A DNA stretch of 64,000 nt from Bacteroidota bacterium (GCA_018267925.1 JAFDXO010000168.1:1-64000); one strand, 5' to 3'. Numbered from the stretch's first letter, positions 25,202 through 35,382 are shown. Numbers and translations are program-made. The notes: generated from the letters alone by a model not told the origin.

Positions 25202-25843
25202 ATGGAAAAGAACGAAGCACTTAGCGACAAACAAATTCACATCATTGATGTGGCTGAAAAGTTATTTGCTGAAAAGGGATTTGAGGGCACATCAGTGCGG
25301 GATATAGCACATGAGGCAGATGTAAATATTGCCATGATTTCTTACTATTTCGGATCGAAGGAAAAGTTACTTGAAGCCGTGTTTGCTCGTAGAAGTGCTA
25401 TGATTACGCAGCAATTAACGATGGTGTTAGACAATAAAAAATTAGCTCCTATTGATAAGGTCTATCTTTTAATTGACTTTTATATTGATCAAATCATTCG
25501 CAACCAACATTTTCACAAAATCATGGTGCGAGAGCAAATTGCGGGGCGTGAATCTTCTGTAGGAAAGGCAATTGCTCAAATTAAATCAACCAACCAATCA
25601 TTAATTAAGCAATTGATTTTAGAGGGTCAGAAAAAGCGAGTATTCAAACATCGTATTGATGTGTCAATGATGATGATGACTCTTATTGGAACAGCTAACC
25701 AAATGATTTCTGCTCAGCAACATTACCGCATCCTAAATGATTTAGAAGATATGCCCGATGATCAATTTGAAACCCTCATTCATAAAAAATTAAGTGTGCA
25801 TTTAAAAAACTTGTTCAAAGCAGTATTGACTTATGAATCGTAA
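25202..25843 (+). CDS. TetR/AcrR-family repressor of the efflux operon
   Basis: The ATG at 25202 gives 213 residues starting just before the HTH (DVAEKLFAEKGFEGTSVRDI, then VNIAMISYYFGSKEKLL). Longer frames would run through the promoter. The C-terminal ligand-binding region is all helical and Met-rich. It is the first gene of the operon and overlaps the TolC gene by 11 bases, so the regulator controls itself and the pump through the palindrome over its promoter. The ligand is likely to be a toxic compound handled by the EmrAB-type pump, which is inference. Confidence 0.9.
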   Translation: MEKNEALSDKQIHIIDVAEKLFAEKGFEGTSVRDIAHEADVNIAMISYYFGSKEKLLEAVFARRSAMITQQLTMVLDNKKLAPIDKVYLLIDFYIDQIIRNQHFHKIMVREQIAGRESSVGKAIAQIKSTNQSLIKQLILEGQKKRVFKHRIDVSMMMMTLIGTANQMISAQQHYRILNDLEDMPDDQFETLIHKKLSVHLKNLFKAVLTYES

Positions 25844-27212
25844 TTTGAAAAAACTTGCCTTTTGTGCTATGTATATAGCTTCAGTAGGTTTTGTCTCCGC
25901 TCAAGAACGCAAATTGCCGTTAGATGAAGCGATATATCTAAGCTTGCAACACAGCAATCAATTAAAACTAAGTAAGGCAAAAACAGAAGAAGCCGTTGCT
26001 TCGTTGCGATCTGCACAAGATCAACGATTGCCATCAGCCTCTATTTCAGGCTCCTATATTCGAATTAATCAGCCTAACCTAGATTTAAAATTGAAATTAG
26101 GCGGCAGTTCACAATCTGGAAATGGTAATTCCGGTGGGCAATCCGAGCCAAGTGCTGCACCTTCTTTTTCTGTTAATGAAGCGGCTTATGCCATTGCCAA
26201 TGTTTCTCTTCCCTTGTTCGCAGGTTTTAAAATTTCAAGTGGGATTGAATCAGCAAAATTTTTAAAAAGGGCTTCTGAATTAGATGCAGAAAAAGATCGA
26301 GAAGAAGTAATTGCTAATGCTATTGCCGCTTATAGTAATCTATATAAAGCATCTGCTGCTGTGGAACTTGTGCAAGAGAATTTGAAAACAGCTAAACAAA
26401 GAGTTACTGATTTTTCAAACTTGGAACAAAACGGTTTAATGGCACGTAATGATTTATTAAAAGCTCAATTGCAACAATCAAATGTTGAACTGACTTTATT
26501 AGATGCAGAAAACAACAGAAAGCTTACGTGTATTAATATGAATCTGATGTTGGGATTACCTCAAGAAACGATTTTAGTGCCAGATGCAAAAGCATTTGTT
26601 GTGTCCGCTGATGCGCACCAATATTCTGATTGGGAGACGTTGGCACTTTCTAATAGAAAGGATATACAATCACTTGACTATAGAATTAAAGCAGCAAATG
26701 TTGGAGTTCGAGCTGCAAAAGGTGATTATTATCCTTCTGTAGCTTTGACAGGGGGATATTTAGCTGCTTATATTCCCAATGTGCTAACCGTTACTAATGC
26801 TTTGAATGGCGGTGTAGGGGTAAAATATAGCCCGTCTTCTTTATGGACTGCCGGGGCAAAAGTTTCTGCTGCAAAAGCAAGGCTTAATGAAGCTCAACTT
26901 AATGAAGCGATGCTATTGGATGCGGTTCGGCTCCAAGTTGCTCAAGCTTATCAAACTTATCTCAGCAACTTAAAAAAGATTGATGTTTATGAACAGGCAT
27001 TAGCTCAAGCATCAGAGAATTATCGCATTGTTCGTAACAAACAACAAAATGAACTTGCTACCACAACTGAGCTTTTAGATGCTGATGTAGCCCAACTTCA
27101 GGCGCACATAAATGCTGCTTATGCTAAAGCAGATGCTCTGGTAGCTTTCAAAAAATTACAACAAATGGTTGGTGTCCTTTCAGAATCCACTACACAAAAA
27201 ACACTTAATTAA
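25833..27212 (+). CDS. TolC-family outer membrane efflux protein
   Basis: The 459-residue product has a signal peptide ending VSAQ and the repeated TolC coiled-hairpin pattern (LPLDEAIYLSLQHS at the mature start, then LSNRKDIQSLDYRIKAANVGVRAAKGDYYPSVAL). A Gly/Ser/Asn-rich insert lies at about 92-110, in the first outer membrane strand region. Members form trimeric channels across the outer membrane and periplasm. It is the second gene of the efflux operon and pairs with the HlyD-type adaptor 24 bases downstream. Confidence 0.92.
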   Translation: MNRNLKKLAFCAMYIASVGFVSAQERKLPLDEAIYLSLQHSNQLKLSKAKTEEAVASLRSAQDQRLPSASISGSYIRINQPNLDLKLKLGGSSQSGNGNSGGQSEPSAAPSFSVNEAAYAIANVSLPLFAGFKISSGIESAKFLKRASELDAEKDREEVIANAIAAYSNLYKASAAVELVQENLKTAKQRVTDFSNLEQNGLMARNDLLKAQLQQSNVELTLLDAENNRKLTCINMNLMLGLPQETILVPDAKAFVVSADAHQYSDWETLALSNRKDIQSLDYRIKAANVGVRAAKGDYYPSVALTGGYLAAYIPNVLTVTNALNGGVGVKYSPSSLWTAGAKVSAAKARLNEAQLNEAMLLDAVRLQVAQAYQTYLSNLKKIDVYEQALAQASENYRIVRNKQQNELATTTELLDADVAQLQAHINAAYAKADALVAFKKLQQMVGVLSESTTQKTLN

Positions 27213-27236
27213 CCGTAACAATAATCAGAAACGATC

Positions 27237-28349
27237 ATGGAATCTCAAACTTCTCTAAATAGTTCTATGGAAGAATCAACTTCTAAAAGAAAAAAGATAT
27301 TTCCAATTCTTTTAGCTGCACTTGTCATTTCGGGAGGAGCTTATGGCATTTCTCGATACATTCATGGACAACATCATGAAGAAACCGATGATGCTCAAAT
27401 TGATGCAAATATTAGTCCGGTAATTCCGCGTGTTCCGGGCTATGTGGCTGAAGTGCGCGTAAAAGATAATCAACGAGTAAAGAAAGGGGATACACTTTTA
27501 GTGTTAGACGATCGAGATATGCGTATCCGAGTTGAGCAAGCAGAGGCAGCATTAATAGGTGCACAAAGCAACTTGGGAGTGGCACAAGCTACAACTACCG
27601 CCTCACAAGCAAATATAACATCAGCTCAAGCAAATGTAGCAACGGTTCAGGCACAAATTGAAACAGCAAAAGTTAATGTATGGCGTACTAATCAAGACTT
27701 TCAGCGATATTCAAACCTTATCAAAGATCATTCAATTACTCAACAACAATATGAGCAAGCCTTAGCTGCAAAACAAACTGCTGAAAGACAATTAGAAGTT
27801 TTGCAAGAGCAGAAAAATGCAGCATCGAGACAAACCAATGCCATAGCATCGCAAAGCGGAGCAACATCCAAACAAGTGAATGTAGCTGATGCAAACATTC
27901 GCCAGCGTCAAGCAGATTTGGATAATGCCAAGCTCAACCTTTCCTATACGGTCATTACAGCACCGGAAGAAGGTGTACTTTCAAAGATAAATATTCAACC
28001 CGGACAATTTGTAAATGCCGGACAATCTCTTTTCAGTGTTGTTTTAGATAAAAATATTTGGGTCACTGCAAATTTTAAAGAAACACAAATTGGCAAAATG
28101 AAACAGGGTCAAAAAGTGTGGGTTCGTGTAGATGCGCTATCAGGTCATCAATTCGAGGCAAAGGTTTCGTCATTTGCACCTGCTACCGGCTCGAAATTTG
28201 CTTTGTTGCCGCCAGATAATGCAAGTGGAAATTTTGTAAGGGTAGTGCAACGTGTTCCGGTAAAAATTGAATTTGTAAGTACTACGGATGAAAAGAAGGT
28301 ATTGTTACGTCCCGGAATGAATGTGGATGTTGACGTAAATCTCGATTAG
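27237..28349 (+). CDS. EmrA-type membrane fusion protein (HlyD family)
   Basis: The 370-residue product has a short cytoplasmic N-terminus, one membrane helix (about 21-41), a biotinyl-lipoyl half motif (IPRVPGYVAEVRVKDNQ), and a long Ala/Gln-rich coiled hairpin (about 95-230). A second lipoyl half (APEEGVLSKINIQPGQFV) and a beta barrel follow. The order is that of EmrA. It bridges the inner-membrane MFS pump to the TolC channel. It lies in the operon between the two. Confidence 0.92.
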   Translation: MESQTSLNSSMEESTSKRKKIFPILLAALVISGGAYGISRYIHGQHHEETDDAQIDANISPVIPRVPGYVAEVRVKDNQRVKKGDTLLVLDDRDMRIRVEQAEAALIGAQSNLGVAQATTTASQANITSAQANVATVQAQIETAKVNVWRTNQDFQRYSNLIKDHSITQQQYEQALAAKQTAERQLEVLQEQKNAASRQTNAIASQSGATSKQVNVADANIRQRQADLDNAKLNLSYTVITAPEEGVLSKINIQPGQFVNAGQSLFSVVLDKNIWVTANFKETQIGKMKQGQKVWVRVDALSGHQFEAKVSSFAPATGSKFALLPPDNASGNFVRVVQRVPVKIEFVSTTDEKKVLLRPGMNVDVDVNLD

Positions 28350-28401
28350 TATTTGCCTTGTTCTTAAAAAAATAATTTATTCCAATTAGTATAGATAAGC
28401 T

Positions 28402-29982
28402 ATGACCAATCAAAATTCTCTGGTTGAATACGGTTTTCGTAGAGTCATCATCACCATTACGGCTATCTTTTGTGCTTTGCTTGAGATTGTTGATACAACC
28501 ATTGTAAACGTAGCACTAAATGATATGCGAGGGAATCTCGGTGCAACCCTTTCTGAAGTAGGATGGGTTATTACGGCTTATGCAATTGCCAATGTTATTA
28601 TTGTACCAATGACCACTTGGCTGTCACAACAATTTGGACGAAGAAATTATTTTGCCGCTTCTATCATCATCTTTACCGTTGCTTCCTTTTTGTGCGGTAA
28701 TGCCACAAGTATATGGGAGCTTGTCTTCTTTCGTTTTATACAAGGATTAGGCGGAGGTGCTTTGTTAGTAACTTCTCAAACAATCATTACAGAAAGTTAT
28801 CCGCCTGAAAAACGCGGAATGGCACAAGCAATTTATGGTTTAGGGGTCATTATCGGACCTACTTTAGGACCACCTTTAGGAGGATATATTGTAGATCATT
28901 TTTCATGGTCGCATATTTTCTACATCAACATTCCAATTGGGATTATAGCCACTATTCTTACACTACAATTTGTTAGAAGTCCAAAATATACTGAGAAGAC
29001 CAATCGAAAAGATATAGATTGGCTGGGCATTGGTCTATTAGCTGTTGCCGTCGGATCACTGCAATATATCTTAGAGCGGGGTCAAGAAGATGATTGGTTT
29101 AGCAGTACAGCAATTATTGTTCTTACTATCACAACCGTATTTGGTGCATTTTTTTTCATTTGGAGAGAACTCACCTATCGCAATCCCATTGTGGATTTGA
29201 GAGTACTTAAAAATGGTAATTTACGAATCGGTACAATCCTTTCCTTTATTTTGGGTTTTGGATTATATGGTAGTGTATTTGTAATTCCGGTATATACACA
29301 AGCCACTTTAGGCTGGACAGCTCAGCAAGCCGGTATGTTGATGATCCCTTCTGCCCTGACTACTGCTTTTATGATGCCGATTATTGGTAAACTTTTAGAA
29401 CGTGGTGTTCCACAACAATACCTTGTTGCATTGGGAATGCTTTTGTTTTTTGGATATAGTTTTTGGACTTCTCAAATTCTTACTCCAGATACCAGTGAGC
29501 AAGCTTTCTTTTGGCCATTGATTGTGCGTGGAGTAGGCATGGGAATGTTGTTTATACCGATTACCACTTTAGCTCTGTCCACTTTAAAAGGGTTAGATAT
29601 TGGTAAGGGTGCTGCTTTTACGGGTATGATGAGGCAATTGGGCGGTTCGTTTGGTATAGCTGTGATTACCACTTTTATTGCACATCAAGGTATGGTTCAT
29701 CGAAATGATATGGTAAGCAAGCTGGATGTAAATTCAGCAACTGTACAGCAAAGAGTTCAAAGCTTACAACAAGGGTTTATGGCTAAAGGAATGACTGCTG
29801 ATGTAGCCAAAAACACTGCTTATAAATTACTTGATTATTCAGTTACAAAACAAGCAACTGTATTGACCTACATGGATGTGTTTCTTTACATTGGAGTCTT
29901 ATTCTTGATTTGCATTCCTTTTATCTTAATAGCTAAAGGTAAGCGCCCCAAAAATATGGACTTGAGTGAGGCTATGCACTGA
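28402..29982 (+). CDS. DHA2-family drug:H+ antiporter (EmrB/QacA type)
   Basis: The 526-residue product has 14 predicted helices. Typical DHA2 motifs are seen: D-x-x-x-V-N-V-A in IVDTTIVNVAL, motif A in WLSQQFGRRNYFAAS, motif B in RFIQGLGGGAL, and motif C in GPTLGPPLGGYIVDH, which marks antiporters. It pumps hydrophobic or toxic compounds using the proton gradient and, with EmrA and TolC, moves them out of the cell. It is the last gene of the operon, and the spectrum of substrates is unknown. Confidence 0.93.
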   Translation: MTNQNSLVEYGFRRVIITITAIFCALLEIVDTTIVNVALNDMRGNLGATLSEVGWVITAYAIANVIIVPMTTWLSQQFGRRNYFAASIIIFTVASFLCGNATSIWELVFFRFIQGLGGGALLVTSQTIITESYPPEKRGMAQAIYGLGVIIGPTLGPPLGGYIVDHFSWSHIFYINIPIGIIATILTLQFVRSPKYTEKTNRKDIDWLGIGLLAVAVGSLQYILERGQEDDWFSSTAIIVLTITTVFGAFFFIWRELTYRNPIVDLRVLKNGNLRIGTILSFILGFGLYGSVFVIPVYTQATLGWTAQQAGMLMIPSALTTAFMMPIIGKLLERGVPQQYLVALGMLLFFGYSFWTSQILTPDTSEQAFFWPLIVRGVGMGMLFIPITTLALSTLKGLDIGKGAAFTGMMRQLGGSFGIAVITTFIAHQGMVHRNDMVSKLDVNSATVQQRVQSLQQGFMAKGMTADVAKNTAYKLLDYSVTKQATVLTYMDVFLYIGVLFLICIPFILIAKGKRPKNMDLSEAMH

Positions 29983-30049
29983 TGACGTGTATTGTTCAAT
30001 TGGATCTTTCCATCCGTTTTATTCAATAAATACTGAGATTTAATTCATG

Positions 30050-30544
30050 TTACCGTTTGCCCAACTCAATTACTTCGCAATTGCGCATGATAGATCCGTC
30101 AATGGTTAATCGAACTAATGTTCTCAATTTATGCCAGCCTTGCTTTCCGGCAGCTCCGGGATTGATGTGAAGGCATTTTATTTTTTCGTCAAAAAGAATT
30201 TTGAGAATATGGGAATGACCTGATAGGAAAAGTTGCACTGGAGTACGATTTAGTTCTTCTTTCGCAATACTTGAATATCGTCCCGGATATCCACCAATAT
30301 GAATCATCAGCACTTGAATGTCTTCACAAAAAAAGCGAAGTTTTTCAGGAAATCGGTGCCGAATAGCTTGTCCATCAATATTTCCATATACACCACGTAA
30401 GGGCTTGAATTTTGAAAGCTTCTCCACTACTTGCTCATCACCAAAGTCGCCGACATGCCAAATTTCATCGCAGGTTTCAAAATGGCGAAACACAGCCTCA
30501 TCTAAATATCCATGCGTGTCAGAAATGATTCCTATTTGCTTCAT
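30050..30544 (-). CDS. YfcE-type metallophosphoesterase
   Basis: The 164-residue product shows the short calcineurin-like phosphoesterase fold. The metal ligands appear in order: ISDTHG, HVGDFGD, YGNIDG (in place of GNCD), a His in MIHIGGYPG and GHSHI. YfcE and MJ0936 relatives act on phosphodiesters in vitro and the cellular substrate is unsettled. It is followed on the same strand by intergenic DNA and preceded by nothing close, so it is likely a single-gene unit. Confidence 0.9.
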   Translation of the reverse strand: MKQIGIISDTHGYLDEAVFRHFETCDEIWHVGDFGDEQVVEKLSKFKPLRGVYGNIDGQAIRHRFPEKLRFFCEDIQVLMIHIGGYPGRYSSIAKEELNRTPVQLFLSGHSHILKILFDEKIKCLHINPGAAGKQGWHKLRTLVRLTIDGSIMRNCEVIELGKR

Positions 30545-30638
30545 TCAAAAAAAAATCTTAAATGTTGTGGGAAGAGAATTTGATGATTTTCATTTTAAAA
30601 GCAAGTAAATAGAATGATTTTGAAAGTACTAAGGTCAA

Positions 30639-31727
30639 CTACTCAAAGGGCATTCTATATTCTGATACGGCTTGTTCAACATACGAAATCATTCGTTGTT
30701 GAAATAGAGCAGTCCCCTCCAACAATAATTCTACTTTGATGGGTACTACCACAACCGTTGCACCTATTTTATTGATTGCTTCTCGTTGTAAATGCAAACG
30801 GGTTGCATCTTTTTCAGTGGTAACAATCAATTTGTTTTCTACATTCCAATTTTTCCAAGTTTCGGCAATCTCTTCTATATCCTTGCTAAGGAAATAATGA
30901 TGATCGGGATAAGACAGAACATGTGTTTGACGGGCTTCTTGTTGTATATGAGCCACAAAAGGACTCGGATTAGCAATACAACACACAATCAAGGCATGAG
31001 CATCATTTAGTGAAATTGGTTTGCCGGAAAACAAATCATAAGGTGCATCATAATTTATGGTTGAAAAAAAGATAGACTGATGCGGCAAGGGTGAAATCTT
31101 AGAAATGATTTCATTTGCTTTATCAGGTGAAAGTGTTTGTGGGCATTTAGAAATAATAATAACATCGGCACGCTGATAGGCTTTTCGGCTTTCACGAAGA
31201 CGACCATAAGGTAGAATATAATCAGTATAAAATGGCTTAGAAAAGTCTGTAATTAAAATATTTATTCCGGGTTTTACTGACCTATGTTGGTAGGCATCAT
31301 CAAGCAACACAATATCAATATCCGGCACTCTTTGTAAAAGGCTTGGAATACCGGTCATTCGTTCTTCTGCAACACTTACTATTAATTCAGGAAACTTCAG
31401 ATAGTATTGCATCGGCTCATCGCCAATTTTAAGAGCATTGGTATGCTCATCTGCAATCAAAAATCCTTGCGTTCTTCTTTTATAGCCTCGGCTCATAGTG
31501 GCTATCCGATATTGATATTGAAATAGGTGGATGAGATATTCAACATGTGGTGTTTTTCCGGTGCCACCCACGGATAAGTTGCCTACTGAAATAATAGGAA
31601 CACTGAAAGAAACAGAAGAAAAAAATCCCGTGTCATAAAGTCTATTCCGAACCCATACGGCAGCACCATATAGCAAAGCAAATGGATAGAGAAACAGCCT
31701 TAAAATTTGTAATAAAAATGAACGCAT
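30639..31727 (-). CDS. lpxK: Tetraacyldisaccharide 4'-kinase
   Basis: The 362-residue product has an N-terminal membrane helix (about 5-25), the P-loop SVGNLSVGGTGKTPHVEYL, and the DDAYQHR segment of LpxK with its catalytic Asp, then a C-terminal half in which LIVTTEKDATRL is conserved. LpxK phosphorylates the 4' position of the lipid A disaccharide at the inner membrane. Its presence shows that the organism makes lipid A. The start matches the family N-terminus. It follows ftcD by 34 bases. Confidence 0.92.
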   Translation of the reverse strand: MRSFLLQILRLFLYPFALLYGAAVWVRNRLYDTGFFSSVSFSVPIISVGNLSVGGTGKTPHVEYLIHLFQYQYRIATMSRGYKRRTQGFLIADEHTNALKIGDEPMQYYLKFPELIVSVAEERMTGIPSLLQRVPDIDIVLLDDAYQHRSVKPGINILITDFSKPFYTDYILPYGRLRESRKAYQRADVIIISKCPQTLSPDKANEIISKISPLPHQSIFFSTINYDAPYDLFSGKPISLNDAHALIVCCIANPSPFVAHIQQEARQTHVLSYPDHHYFLSKDIEEIAETWKNWNVENKLIVTTEKDATRLHLQREAINKIGATVVVVPIKVELLLEGTALFQQRMISYVEQAVSEYRMPFE

Positions 31728-31761
31728 TGCTAAATCAAAACTTCCGACAAAGAAAAGCTAT

Positions 31762-32790
31762 TCATGACAACAGCCCTGCGTGTTCAAGTGCATATTCTAA
31801 AACTTTTTCTCTTGGATCAAATGGTTTCAGCTTATTTAAACCTAAAAATGATCGTGCGGATTCAATCAAAACCAAATTGTCTTTCGGCACAGATTCGTTT
31901 TTTCGTAAAAAAGAAAAAGTGCCTGCTTCTATTAAGCATCGCTCTGGTATTAATCCTATTACTTCGCTACCCACTAATTCTACACCAGCTTCTGCTGCTA
32001 ACATTTCGCAAGTCTGCCAAACCTGTAATAGAGAAGTTATTCTATAATCCAGCAAATTAAAGGATACTTGTACACAATTATAGTCTGCCATATACCAACC
32101 AATGGCGCGTACTTTAGGAAGTATGCCGGCAACATATTTCCCGTTTTCTTTACGACCTCTTTCTCTAATACGGGAAGCAATGAAATTGGCTACTTCAATC
32201 TTATCTGTGCTTAACGAAATGTTGAAGGCTACCAAAATATCACGTACTCCCATCACCGTGGCACCGGCTTTAGCATTGAAAACAACTTTATTGTCGGGTA
32301 TCCAATTGGGCTGTTTCATTTTTTCTTCCAATCCTTCATATTGTCCTCGACGAAGGTCAGGCAGTGCTTTTCGGCTTTCGTTTTTAGCTGAATGTTCATA
32401 CAAATAAATCGGAATTTTCAACTCATTCCCAACTCGTTCACAAAGGTTGTTAACTATTTCATTTGCTTCTTCTAAATGAATGTTTGATAGCGGCACAAAA
32501 GGACAAACATCCGTGGCTCCAATTCTCGGATGTACACCTGTCTGAGTTTGCATATCTATTTCCTCTGCGGCACATTGAATAGCTCTAAAAGCTGCTTCAG
32601 ATACTGATTGTGGCAAGCCTGCAAAAGTCATAACCGTACGATTGGCAGCAGGGCTGATGTCAATATGCAATAATTCAATCCCTTCAACCGATCGAATAGC
32701 TGATGCGATTTTGTCTATTTTTATCCGATCTCTGCCTTCACTAAAATTAGGAATACATTCCAATAACGGTAGCCTTGTTTTCATTATCAT
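31762..32790 (-). CDS. ftcD: Glutamate formimidoyltransferase
   Basis: The 342-residue product is the single-domain formiminotransferase (LLECIPNFSEGRD at the start, GVHPRIGATDVCPFVP with the catalytic His, then the C-terminal ferredoxin-like subdomain). It transfers a formimino group between N-formimino-glutamate and tetrahydrofolate in histidine breakdown. The cyclodeaminase domain of the animal enzyme is absent. The start could also be the Met at codon 3 (32784). It is divergent from the GNAT gene, 43 bases away. No other hut genes are nearby. Confidence 0.9.
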   Translation of the reverse strand: MIMKTRLPLLECIPNFSEGRDRIKIDKIASAIRSVEGIELLHIDISPAANRTVMTFAGLPQSVSEAAFRAIQCAAEEIDMQTQTGVHPRIGATDVCPFVPLSNIHLEEANEIVNNLCERVGNELKIPIYLYEHSAKNESRKALPDLRRGQYEGLEEKMKQPNWIPDNKVVFNAKAGATVMGVRDILVAFNISLSTDKIEVANFIASRIRERGRKENGKYVAGILPKVRAIGWYMADYNCVQVSFNLLDYRITSLLQVWQTCEMLAAEAGVELVGSEVIGLIPERCLIEAGTFSFLRKNESVPKDNLVLIESARSFLGLNKLKPFDPREKVLEYALEHAGLLS

Positions 32791-32833
32791 AAAAGTAGTG
32801 CAGTTATACTAACTTGCAGGAAGCATTTTACTA

Positions 32834-33433
32834 ATGAACTACATTCCACATCCAACCATTCTTCAAGGGAAATGGGTTCGTCTTGAGCCTATGCGGAAAG
32901 ACCATTTTCCATTCTTAGCAACAGTTGCTAAAGACGCTCGGATTTGGGAACAGTTACCCACCGATGGAACCAATGAAGTTTTATTGAAGGAATATATTCA
33001 TGAGGCGGTGTTGAAAAGAGCGATTGGCGAACAATATCCTTTCACCATATTTGACCATTTCAAAAATATTCCCATTGGCAGTACTCGATTATTTGACTTT
33101 TTCCCGGAGCATAAAAAAATAGAAATAGGATGGACTTGGCTATCTCCTGATTATTGGGGTGGCTGCTATAATTTGGAATGTAAACTATTACTGCTAACCT
33201 TCTGTTTTGAAACCTTATTACTGAACCGGGTTCAATTAAAAACCAGAGACACCAACTTGCGATCTCAAGCGGCAATTCTTAAAATTGGTGCCAAAAAAGA
33301 AGGTATTTTACGAAAGGATCGAGTCATGAGAAATGGAGAAGTTCGGGATACGCATTTGTTTAGCATGATTGATACTGAATGGAAAGAAACAAAAGAGAAA
33401 CTGGAAACTTTAATGAAAAACTTTGACAATTAA
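32834..33433 (+). CDS. GNAT-family acetyltransferase, RimJ/RimL type
   Basis: The 199-residue product has the RimJ/RimL layout: a WVRLEPMRKDHF opening, GSTRLFDF for beta strand 2-3, EIGWTWLSPDYWGGCYNLECK for strand 4 and the acyl-CoA loop (variant of the usual R/Q-x-x-G-x-G/A), and RVQLKTRDTNLRSQAAILKIG. The acceptor could be a protein N-terminus or a small amine. Nothing nearby decides it. Confidence 0.85.
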   Translation: MNYIPHPTILQGKWVRLEPMRKDHFPFLATVAKDARIWEQLPTDGTNEVLLKEYIHEAVLKRAIGEQYPFTIFDHFKNIPIGSTRLFDFFPEHKKIEIGWTWLSPDYWGGCYNLECKLLLLTFCFETLLLNRVQLKTRDTNLRSQAAILKIGAKKEGILRKDRVMRNGEVRDTHLFSMIDTEWKETKEKLETLMKNFDN

Positions 33434-33531
33434 ATAACTTGCTATTCTGAAAATAATTAAATTTAAAGACACTTTCAATGTTACCGACAGAAAGCGGAGT
33501 CAATTATTAATCATCCAAAAAAAATCAGACA

Positions 33532-35331
33532 TTGAAACCTACTAACATCAACAATCCGGAATATTTTCATCAAGTGGTAGATTGTCAATATGCTTGTCCA
33601 TCACACACGCCCGTTCCTGAATACATTCGACTAATTGCTGCCGGAAAGTTTACAGAAGCTTATATGGTGAACTGGGATTCAAACGTATTTCCGGGTGTTC
33701 TCGGACGTACGTGCGACCGTCCTTGCGAGCCGGCTTGTAGGCGTGGACGGGTGGAAGAAGAACCGGTTGCTATTTGCCGTTTGAAAAGGGTAGCCGCAGA
33801 TAATAAAGAGGATGTAAAACAATACATGCCTCAAGGTCTCTTTGCCCCGAATGGGAAAAAGATTGCCTTAGTTGGCGGAGGACCTGCTTCTTTAACGGTT
33901 GCACGCGATTTAGCACCCTTGGGTTATGAAATACATTTGTTTGACGAACAGCCTGCCGGTGGCGGATTTATGCGAAGCCAAATTCCTTCGTTTCGTCTTC
34001 CCGAAACTGTGTTGAATGAAGAAGTGGGGTATATCCTTAATCTGGGAATTCATACGCATTTCAACCACTATGTTCGTTCATTAAAAGAATTACTTCAGTC
34101 GGATTACGATGCTGTTTTTGTAGGATCGGGTGCACCGCGTGGACGAGATTTACTCGAATTGCCGGGCAGAAATGAAGGTGATGCCAACATTCATATCGGA
34201 ATCAATTGGTTGGCTTCCGTTGCTTTTGAACACACCAAAAAAATAGGTAAACGTGTTCTTGTCTTGGGTGGTGGTAATACAGCAATGGATTGTTGTCGAA
34301 CCGCACGAAGACTTGGCGGTGAGTCCGTGAAAGTATTGGTAAGAAGCCCTTTTGAAGAAATGAAAGCCTCGCCATGGGAAAAAGAGGATGCCATTCATGA
34401 AGACATTCCTATCATTGACAATCATGTACCCAAGTCATTTGTTGTCAAAGAAGGACAATTAATCGGTATGACTTTTGAAAAAGTGAAAGCTGAATATGTT
34501 GATAACAAAAGAAAATTAGTTCCTACAGGCGAGCCGGAAGTATTTTATGAAGTAGATGATGTTTTGATTGCTATTGGTCAGGAAAATAGTTTCCCTTGGA
34601 TTGAGCGTGATTTAGGAATCGAATTTGACAAGTGGAATATGCCCTTGGTAAATGAAACGACCTATTGCTCAACGAATGAAAAAGTTTTTTTTGGCGGTGA
34701 TGCTGCCTTTGGTCCCAAAAACGTCATTACCGCCGTAGCACAAGGTCATCAAGCGGCTATTTCTATTCATCTGTATTGTTCGGAAATGAACTTGAAAACA
34801 GATCGCCCTGCTCCATTTGTCAATCTTCATAACATGAAAATGGGTATTCATGAATGGGGCTATGATAACAATGTTGTTACAGACCAACGGTATGTAGTGC
34901 CACAAGCGTCCAAAACTGAAACCTTACGCGATAGAAAAAAGGAGGTAGAGTTAGGTTTTGATGTGATGGAAGGTTTTAAAGAAGCTCAACGTTGCTTAAA
35001 CTGCGATGTGCAAACCGTTTTCACCGAGTCGAAGTGTATTGAATGTGATGCTTGTGTTGATATTTGCCCTACCTCTTGTATCACCTTTACCACAAACGAA
35101 GAAAACGAATCGGATATTCGAAATAAACTAAAAGTACCGGCTACTAATTTGTCTCAACCTCTATACATTTCTGATACCCTGCCTACTAAAAGGATTATGG
35201 TCAAGGACGAAAATGTGTGTTTGCATTGCAGCTTATGTGCCGAACGTTGCCCTACCGCTGCATGGGATATGAAACAGTTTTACTATAACGTTACAAAGGC
35301 GATGGGTATGAAAAATGAAGTGATAGGCTAA
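33532..35331 (+). CDS. GltD-like FAD/NAD(P)H oxidoreductase with two C-terminal ferredoxin clusters
   Basis: The only workable start is the TTG at 33532, and the first in-frame ATG would remove the N-terminal cluster. The 599-residue product has the GltD-type N-terminal Cys set (CQYACPSHTPVPEY, GRTCDRPCEPACRRG), an FAD site (GGGPASLTVARDL), an NAD(P) site (LGGGNTAMDCCR), and two 4Fe-4S ferredoxin motifs (CIECDACVDICP, CLHCSLCAERCP). Order and content suggest electron transfer between NAD(P)H and ferredoxin-like clusters. It directly precedes the two subunits of a 2-oxoacid:ferredoxin oxidoreductase and is probably the electron-accepting module of that enzyme. It is not glutamate synthase itself, since no large subunit is present. 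Confidence 0.85.
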   Translation: MKPTNINNPEYFHQVVDCQYACPSHTPVPEYIRLIAAGKFTEAYMVNWDSNVFPGVLGRTCDRPCEPACRRGRVEEEPVAICRLKRVAADNKEDVKQYMPQGLFAPNGKKIALVGGGPASLTVARDLAPLGYEIHLFDEQPAGGGFMRSQIPSFRLPETVLNEEVGYILNLGIHTHFNHYVRSLKELLQSDYDAVFVGSGAPRGRDLLELPGRNEGDANIHIGINWLASVAFEHTKKIGKRVLVLGGGNTAMDCCRTARRLGGESVKVLVRSPFEEMKASPWEKEDAIHEDIPIIDNHVPKSFVVKEGQLIGMTFEKVKAEYVDNKRKLVPTGEPEVFYEVDDVLIAIGQENSFPWIERDLGIEFDKWNMPLVNETTYCSTNEKVFFGGDAAFGPKNVITAVAQGHQAAISIHLYCSEMNLKTDRPAPFVNLHNMKMGIHEWGYDNNVVTDQRYVVPQASKTETLRDRKKEVELGFDVMEGFKEAQRCLNCDVQTVFTESKCIECDACVDICPTSCITFTTNEENESDIRNKLKVPATNLSQPLYISDTLPTKRIMVKDENVCLHCSLCAERCPTAAWDMKQFYYNVTKAMGMKNEVIG

Positions 35332-35382
35332 TCCATCAAACAACATATTTACAGACACCAATTTTGATTAAGAAAAATATTT

